64,000 bases of DNA from the NCBI RefSeq assembly GCF_010974945.1, contig NZ_JAAIVB010000036.1, forward strand, positions 1-64,000, given 5' to 3'. Under the pieces are notes generated by a model. That model made no database searches, was not told the origin of the DNA, and worked only from the letters and a program-made list of their open reading frames with translations. Position 1 is the stretch's first letter. The number at the start of each line of letters is the position of its first letter. Source of the DNA: Noviherbaspirillum galbum. GTDB lineage: Bacteria; Pseudomonadota; Gammaproteobacteria; Burkholderiales; Burkholderiaceae_D. A program made the translations under genes and the position numbers. Shown here in pieces: positions 60,310 to 64,000 of the stretch.

Positions 60310-62286
60310 TCAGGGAAGGTCGCTGGGCGCGAAGCCGCGCGGCGCCACCATGCCGAGCCGGGCCTTGAGCGACTGCGGCGCGTTCTCGAAGAGGGCGGCG
60401 TAGTAGGTGGCGTTGGACAAGACCTTCTTGACGTAGTCGCGCGTCTCGGCGAACGGAATCGATTCGGCGAAGACCGCGCCCTCCACCGCCCGCGGCAAGG
60501 TGGAACGCCAGGCGCGCGGACGGCCCGGGCCCGCGTTGTAGGCCGCCGTGGCGAGTGCCTGCGAGCCGTCGAGATCGTTGAGCACCATGTTCAGGTAGTT
60601 CGTGCCCAGCGTGATGTTGGTCTGGGTCTCGTTCATCTGCGCCTGCGAATAGCCGCTCAGGCCGATCTTGCGCGCCACGAATTGTGCGGTGGCGGGCATG
60701 ACCTGCATCAGGCCGGAGGCGCCGACGTGCGAGCGGGCGTTCTGCACGAAGCGCGACTCCTGGCGGATCAGGCCGTAGACCCAGGCCATGTCCAGGCCCA
60801 GCTTGCTGGTTGCCTGCGTCATGATGTCGCGGTGGGGCGAGGGAAAGCGCTGGGTGAAGTCGACCTCGTTGCGCGTGCGGTCGGAGGTGTTCACCATGCG
60901 GTCGAGCACGTTCCTCTGGCGCGCGAACTCGGCCGCGGCGAGGTGCTGGCGTTCGTTCATGCGGCGCAATTCCCAGTTCCACTCGCGGTAGCCTTCGAAG
61001 CGCATGTTCAGGTCGAAGAACTTGAGGGCGCGGCGAAAACCCTGGTTGTCGGCCATCGGCGCGATTTCGTCGGCGGTGGCCGCTTGCGCGCGGGGCGGGA
61101 TGGCGATCTTCTGGTTCAGTTCCTCGAGCGCGAGCTGGCCGTAGAAGTTGGTCTGGTCGGCAATGGATTCGAATTTCGCGCGCGCTTCATCGGCCTGGCC
61201 TTCGGCGCGCAGGGCGCGGCCCAGCCAGTAGACCCAGGTGGCGTCGTTCGCCAGCTGCGGCGGCATGGCTTCCACGGCCTTGCGCACCAGCTTCCAGTCG
61301 CCGGCGCGCAGCGCGGCGCGGGCCTTCCACTGGTGGCCGTCGAGCGACAGCGGCGCGCCTTCGGTGCGATGCCAGTAGACGGCGGCGTCCGGCCCCAGGG
61401 CGCGCGACACCGGCAAGGCGATCTGCGACCAGGCGATGGCGCGCTCGCGGGCGCTCAGCCGGTCGGCATGGGAAGTCAGCGAGCTGACCGCGAGGTCGAC
61501 GTTGCTCTTCGCCGCGCGGCCCAGCGCCATCAGGTAGATTTCACGGCCGACGCGGCTCTGGCCCGGCCCGAGCTTGAGCACCCGCTCCGGCTTTTCCAGC
61601 GCTTTCAGCAGCACCGTGTCATCCGCCTCCACCAGCGGCGCCAGCCGGCGTATCGTTCCGCCATAGCCGCTGTCGGCCACCAGCCGCATGTGCTCCCAGA
61701 CGTCGTTCAGGTCGAACTGGCCGGCCTGGACCAAGGCCGTGATCAGCGAGGCGCAGGCTTCGCCGTAGCTGGCCGGATTGGTCAGCGCGGCGCGCGCCTC
61801 GTCCGCCACCTTCTGGCCCTTGAGCACGCGCGAGGTCAGCGCATAGCACTTGACCTGCGGGTCGTCGTTGAGCACGAACTGCGGATACTGCTCGTCGAAC
61901 ACCGTCCAGTTGCGTCCGCGGCCGAGTTCGAGAAGCCAGTCGTTGCGCAGGCGGTCGGCGATGGCCTGTCCGTCGTAGCGCTGCAGGAAATCGCGCACCT
62001 CTTGTTCCGACGCGATGTTGAGCGCGATGCGCGGCTTGAGGCGGAAGTAGTCGACATAGGACGGGATGGCATAATTGCCAAGGCGCGACGCCAGGTCGGC
62101 GGCGCGGCCGGCGTCATTGTTGCGCGCGGCTTCGCGCAGCGCCGCGAATACTTCGTCGTCGTTGGCATAGACGGGCGCGGCGGCGCGCTTTTCCGCGTGG
62201 ACGGGCGGCGCATACAGGATGGCGCCGGCCAAGCCGGCGGAAATTGCCACTGCGGCCAGGCTGGCGATACGGCGTGGAGAAGACAT
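60310..62286 (-). CDS. slt: Soluble lytic murein transglycosylase
   Basis: Periplasmic enzyme that cleaves peptidoglycan to anhydro-MurNAc products. The 658-residue protein has a signal peptide (about 1-31), a long superhelical alpha domain (about 40-480) and the C-terminal SLT domain with the catalytic Glu in LIRQESRF, GASGLMQVMPATAQ and AAYNAGPGRPRAW, like E. coli Slt70. I chose ATG 62286 (MSSPRRIASLAAV); the frame stays open much further upstream, but that part overlaps the divergent cyclo-ligase gene. Products feed the recycling pathway to which AmgK and MurU belong. Confidence 0.95.
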   Translation of the reverse strand: MSSPRRIASLAAVAISAGLAGAILYAPPVHAEKRAAAPVYANDDEVFAALREAARNNDAGRAADLASRLGNYAIPSYVDYFRLKPRIALNIASEQEVRDFLQRYDGQAIADRLRNDWLLELGRGRNWTVFDEQYPQFVLNDDPQVKCYALTSRVLKGQKVADEARAALTNPASYGEACASLITALVQAGQFDLNDVWEHMRLVADSGYGGTIRRLAPLVEADDTVLLKALEKPERVLKLGPGQSRVGREIYLMALGRAAKSNVDLAVSSLTSHADRLSARERAIAWSQIALPVSRALGPDAAVYWHRTEGAPLSLDGHQWKARAALRAGDWKLVRKAVEAMPPQLANDATWVYWLGRALRAEGQADEARAKFESIADQTNFYGQLALEELNQKIAIPPRAQAATADEIAPMADNQGFRRALKFFDLNMRFEGYREWNWELRRMNERQHLAAAEFARQRNVLDRMVNTSDRTRNEVDFTQRFPSPHRDIMTQATSKLGLDMAWVYGLIRQESRFVQNARSHVGASGLMQVMPATAQFVARKIGLSGYSQAQMNETQTNITLGTNYLNMVLNDLDGSQALATAAYNAGPGRPRAWRSTLPRAVEGAVFAESIPFAETRDYVKKVLSNATYYAALFENAPQSLKARLGMVAPRGFAPSDLP

Positions 62287-62347
62287 CGGATGAAGCTTTC
62301 TGAAAGACAGGGTTAGTCCTAGCATATACGAAACAGGCTTGAAAATC

Positions 62348-62908
62348 ATGACCGAAACGACAAGCGACAAGGCAGAATTGCGGCGCGCGCTGCTCGCGAA
62401 AAGACAGGCGATTCCCGACGAAGTTCGTGCCTTGTGGAATGCCCTCATCGGCACGCGGGTCATGGCTTGGTGGAATGCCAATCCCGTCGGCACGCTGGGC
62501 GTGTACTGGCCCATACGACGCGAACCCGACTTGCGCGATACGTACGAGATGCTCGCCGCCCACGGCGTGCGGCTCGCCTTGCCGGCCGTCGTGGCGCCCG
62601 ACGCCCCGCTGGTCTTCCTCGCCTGGGAAGCCGGCGCGCCGCTGGTGAAAGACAAGCTGGGGGTGATGATGCCGGCCCGGCGGGTCGAGATCGAGCCCGA
62701 TGCCCTGCTGGTGCCTTGCGTGGGGTTCAATGCGGCGAAGTTCCGGCTGGGGTATGGCGGTGGCTTCTACGACCGGACGCTGGCGGGGCCGGCCAGGCCG
62801 GTGGCGGTAGGGATTTCTTATGCCTGCTGCGAAGCGGTGTTTGCGGGGGATGCGCATGATGTTGCGCTGGATGCGGTGATTACGGAGGAGTCGGAGTTGG
62901 GGTATTGA
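62348..62908 (+). CDS. 5-formyltetrahydrofolate cyclo-ligase
   Basis: Converts 5-formyl-THF to 5,10-methenyl-THF with ATP. The 186-residue protein has KAELRRALLAKRQAI near the start, the folate/ATP segments VGTLGVYWPIRREPD and LLVPCVGFNAAKFRLGYGGGFYDRTL (near 130-155), all family hallmarks (MTHFS/YgfA). The ATG at 62348 is preferred to a TTG at 62339. Only 61 bases separate it from the divergent slt start. In many bacteria this gene is linked to 6S RNA (ssrS); I see no 6S-like sequence here. Confidence 0.93.
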   Translation: MTETTSDKAELRRALLAKRQAIPDEVRALWNALIGTRVMAWWNANPVGTLGVYWPIRREPDLRDTYEMLAAHGVRLALPAVVAPDAPLVFLAWEAGAPLVKDKLGVMMPARRVEIEPDALLVPCVGFNAAKFRLGYGGGFYDRTLAGPARPVAVGISYACCEAVFAGDAHDVALDAVITEESELGY

Positions 62909-62914
62909 GGAAGG

Positions 62915-63570
62915 TTGCGTTTTTTTCTCCGTTGAACCGGTTGCTTTTCCCAGTCCGTGGGGGCTTGCCGGGACTGGCCCCGGTGGGCTCGCCTTCGGCA
63001 TTGCGTGACGGCGAACGATACGACCACCACACTCGCGCCCTGAATACCAAGCTCCCTCCCTTTCAAGGGGAGGGTTGGGGTGGGGGTGGGTTTCTTCCGC
63101 AAGCAAAGAACAGCGTCGGCATGATCATCGAAATAAATACTGTTCTCTACATGCGGCCGAACCCCATCCCCACCCTAGCCCTCCCCTTGAAAGGGAGGGG
63201 ACAGAGCGGAAGGTGCTTGAAAGGACGGAGGTGCTAATTCGTCTGCGGCACCGTGCTCCCCGTCGTCGGAACAAACTCGAGCCATGCCGATGCGGCAGGA
63301 GGTCAAGTCATCGGATGCCTTCCAGGTGCTTACTACCGCGGAGGACGGCATCCCCTCAACCCATCGAGCAAGGCCACCCGAAGTGACTCCCACATGGGGG
63401 TTGAAGCAGCTTTCTTTGGGTACTTTCGTAGGGCCCGCCTAGGGTCTGCTGATAAAGAAAGTACCTGGGCCGCCGGGACCAGCCCCGGCAAGTCCCCACG
63501 GAGTGGGAGCCGCAACCGGTTCACCGGAGAGAAACCGAAATGGGATTCCAGCCTGCGCGGGAACGACGGC
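62915..63570. repeat. Long intergenic repeat, copy B, with inverted third segment
   Basis: The 750-base gap between the cyclo-ligase and dGTPase genes holds no convincing gene. Bases 62926-63365 match copy A (32327-32893), including the long hairpin (63051-63094 with 63159-63202). Bases 63468-63560 match the left end of copy A (32311-32397) in inverted orientation, including TGAACCGGTTGCGG-type sequence, so the locus is bounded by inverted repeats. Between them is TACTTTC/GAAAGTA (63421-63463) and at 63537-63570 a REP-like unit. The remaining bases to 63658 show nothing I can name. Confidence 0.8.
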
Positions 63571-63658
63571 GTGTTGTAGAAGTTCATGAGGTGGCGCGAA
63601 CGACACCGCAAGTCCGCGACGGCAAAAGCCGCCAGCAACAAAACCCCAACTCCTGCCC

Positions 63659-64000
63659 TCAAATCTCATCCACCGTAAACAACCTCCGATGCTCCCGCAT
63701 CGCATACCTGTCCGTCATGCCGGCAATGTAATCCGCCACCTTCCTCGCCTGCCGCTGCCGGTCGCCCGGCACGTGATAATCGGGCGGCATCAGGCTCGGC
63801 TCTTCCATGAAGGCATCGAACAGCTGCGTCACGATGCGCCTCGCCTTGCTGGTCATGCGGTTGACCTGATAATGCTGGTACAGGTTCTCGCGCAGGAAGC
63901 GCTTGAGCAGGGTGGCTTCGTTGCGCATCGCCTCGGAGAAGGTGATGAGCGGCGGCGCGTAGCGCACGTCGTCGATGCTGCGCAGCGTGGTGTGCTCGAT
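63659..64000 (-). CDS. dgt: Deoxyguanosinetriphosphate triphosphohydrolase-like protein, C-terminal part
   Basis: The last 113 codons of a gene that continues beyond the right edge. The translation (TTLRSIDDVRYAPPLITFSEAM, then LKRFLRENLYQHYQVNRMTSKARRIV and ADYIAGMTDRYAMREHRRLF) matches the C-terminal region of HD-domain dGTPases of the Burkholderiales type, which hydrolyse dNTPs to the nucleoside and triphosphate. The HD catalytic motif lies outside the window, so activity cannot be judged. Confidence 0.85.
   Translation of the reverse strand: MEHTTLRSIDDVRYAPPLITFSEAMRNEATLLKRFLRENLYQHYQVNRMTSKARRIVTQLFDAFMEEPSLMPPDYHVPGDRQRQARKVADYIAGMTDRYAMREHRRLFTVDEI

Noticed and set aside
58213-62316. 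1367-codon open frame on the plus strand across cca, the GST gene and slt
   Set aside because: It runs antisense to three well-recognised genes and its translation is low-complexity His/Arg/Ala/Gly; it exists because GC-rich sense codons rarely give antisense stops.

Overview
The window looks like a chromosomal segment from a high-GC betaproteobacterium of the order Burkholderiales. The gene orders surA-lptD, amgK-murU-pepP-ubiH, queA-tgt-yajC-secD-secF, recG-oxyR, glcD-glcE-glcF and pilT-pilU, together with the protein sequences, fit Oxalobacteraceae (Herbaspirillum or Noviherbaspirillum-like). That genus-level placement is inference. Almost everything is core housekeeping. I see no phage, plasmid, transposase, CRISPR, rRNA or tRNA gene.

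Layout. 1-6.9 kb: outer-membrane biogenesis (surA fragment, lptD) diverging from a peptidoglycan-recycling and ubiquinone run (amgK, murU, pepP, ubiH). 7-12.4 kb: panD-pntA-pntB on the minus strand, diverging from nudJ-mnmA. 12.6-16.2 kb: iron and peroxide block (bfd, ahpC, ahpF, bfr). 16.2-21.3 kb: GST, purB, then a cluster of cytochrome b561, two YceI proteins, a MarR regulator and a cytochrome c'. 21.5-28.9 kb: an orphan binding protein, a cytochrome b, and the secF-secD-yajC-tgt-queA run on the minus strand. 29-32.3 kb: recG and oxyR. 32.3-37.3 kb: a long intergenic repeat and the ugpB-A-E-C glycerol-3-phosphate importer. 37.5-44 kb: ubiA, a yqjD/E/K-like trio, proC-yggS, pilT-pilU and glutathione peroxidase. 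44-47 kb: an unrecognised 552-residue protein and a GAF-EAL protein. 47.3-54.4 kb: an acetyltransferase, glcFED, a LysR regulator and a second FAD-linked oxidase. 54.5-64 kb: cobalamin adenosyltransferase, an unrecognised protein, an acetyltransferase, a LivK-like binding protein, cca, GST, slt, 5-formyl-THF cyclo-ligase, the second copy of the long repeat, and the 3' part of a dGTPase-like gene.

Functional links. The peroxide genes ahpC-ahpF carry an OxyR-type half-site pair and the matching OxyR gene, with both redox cysteines, lies 18 kb away. The cytochrome b561/YceI operon starts with a near-ideal palindrome that the downstream MarR protein could bind. AmgK and MurU are consecutive enzymes of cell-wall sugar recycling, and Slt, which releases such fragments, is also in the window.

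The less ordinary material is mostly between genes. A roughly 0.5-kb repeat containing a 40-bp-class hairpin occurs twice, after oxyR and after the cyclo-ligase gene. A family of short REP-like hairpins is often arranged as head-to-head pairs, including a perfect 31-bp inverted repeat between pilT and pilU. The region upstream of glcD has nested inverted repeats. The protein of most interest is the 552-residue orphan at 44.0-45.7 kb. I found nothing that clearly amounts to a new multi-gene system.
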